Below are positions 63,928-64,000 of a DNA stretch of 64,000 nucleotides, one piece after another (the first letter of the stretch is position 1; each line of letters begins with the position of its first letter). The notes under the pieces are model-generated. The model saw only the letters and a list, made by a program, of their open reading frames with translations, was not told where the DNA came from and did no database searches. The stretch comes from Rhopalosiphum padi (lineage: Eukaryota > Arthropoda > Insecta > Hemiptera > Aphididae). Both the position numbers and the translations under genes were made by a program. The DNA lies in the NCBI RefSeq assembly GCF_020882245.1, contig NC_083597.1, positions 12,062,581-12,126,580 of the forward strand, written 5' to 3'.

Positions 63928-64000
63928 AAGCAAATAAATACGTGATAATCGTGATATTGGTACGTTGCAACGATTGAGTGTCTAGGTCAATACCTAGTCT
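63928..64000 (-). other. Candidate exon cut by the window edge, 5' splice site at 63927
   Basis: On the - strand 64000-63928 is followed by a near-perfect donor, GCTT|GTAAGTATT. One of three frames is open across all 73 bases (it contains TNITIITYLFA). Two readings are possible: a non-coding first exon of Cyt-b5-r, which needs an upstream exon, or a coding exon of another - strand gene outside the window. The first is simpler because no downstream coding partner is visible between here and 60555. Confidence 0.3.

Noticed and set aside
1..64000. CRISPR array, bacterial operon, phage or plasmid features
   Set aside because: Spliced genes, A+T-rich non-coding DNA and eukaryotic transposons show this is an insect nuclear sequence; no direct-repeat/spacer pattern was seen.

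Overview
This is nuclear DNA from an insect, most probably an aphid. It is strongly A+T-rich, its genes are cut by GT-AG introns, and most of the window is non-coding. Short TAGGTA/TACCTA strings are everywhere, fragments of DNA transposons are frequent, and there are fossils of a LINE and of a Helitron helicase. The aphid assignment is inferred from overall character; no database search was possible.

Two protein-coding genes can be assembled exactly. (1) On the + strand, 24506-29675, three exons encode a 487-residue protein that I do not recognise. It has an N-terminal signal peptide, a Gly/Tyr-rich middle, a long hydrophobic block in which the pattern K-L-x-x-L-x-x-x-K occurs three times, and an acidic tail. 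Its central exon is strikingly G+C-rich. (2) On the - strand, 60544 down to 57121, five coding exons encode a 437-residue cytochrome b5-related protein: an N-terminal cytochrome b5 haem domain (HPGG) fused to a membrane fatty-acid-desaturase domain with three histidine boxes. A splice acceptor lies 11 bases before its start codon, so at least one non-coding 5' exon must lie further right. Candidate donors are at 60785, 62634 and 63928, the last in a piece of exon running off the window edge.

The rest, left to right. 1-10.3 kb: no recognised gene; a CATTTCGCCACC-type repeat cluster near 7.3 kb and a decayed coding-like tract on the - strand at 8-9.2 kb. 10.3-11 kb: a pogo/Tigger-like element. 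15.9-17.1 kb: a decayed LINE with a zinc-knuckle ORF1. 18.87-19.30 kb: a hAT-like MITE. 20.6-21.6 kb: a G+C-balanced island. 24.5-29.7 kb: gene 1, with an inverted array of short tandem units in intron 2. 30.4-31.3 kb: a terminal-inverted-repeat element. 31.9-32.5 kb: a Helitron/PIF1 helicase fossil on the - strand. 36.5 and 40.3 kb: two more hAT-type MITEs. 44.6 kb: a long TACA microsatellite. 45-57 kb: A+T-rich DNA with no recognised gene. 57.1-60.5 kb: the cytochrome b5-related gene. 60.6-64 kb: its probable upstream region.

The two genes show no functional link in the sequence. They are about 27 kb apart and on opposite strands.
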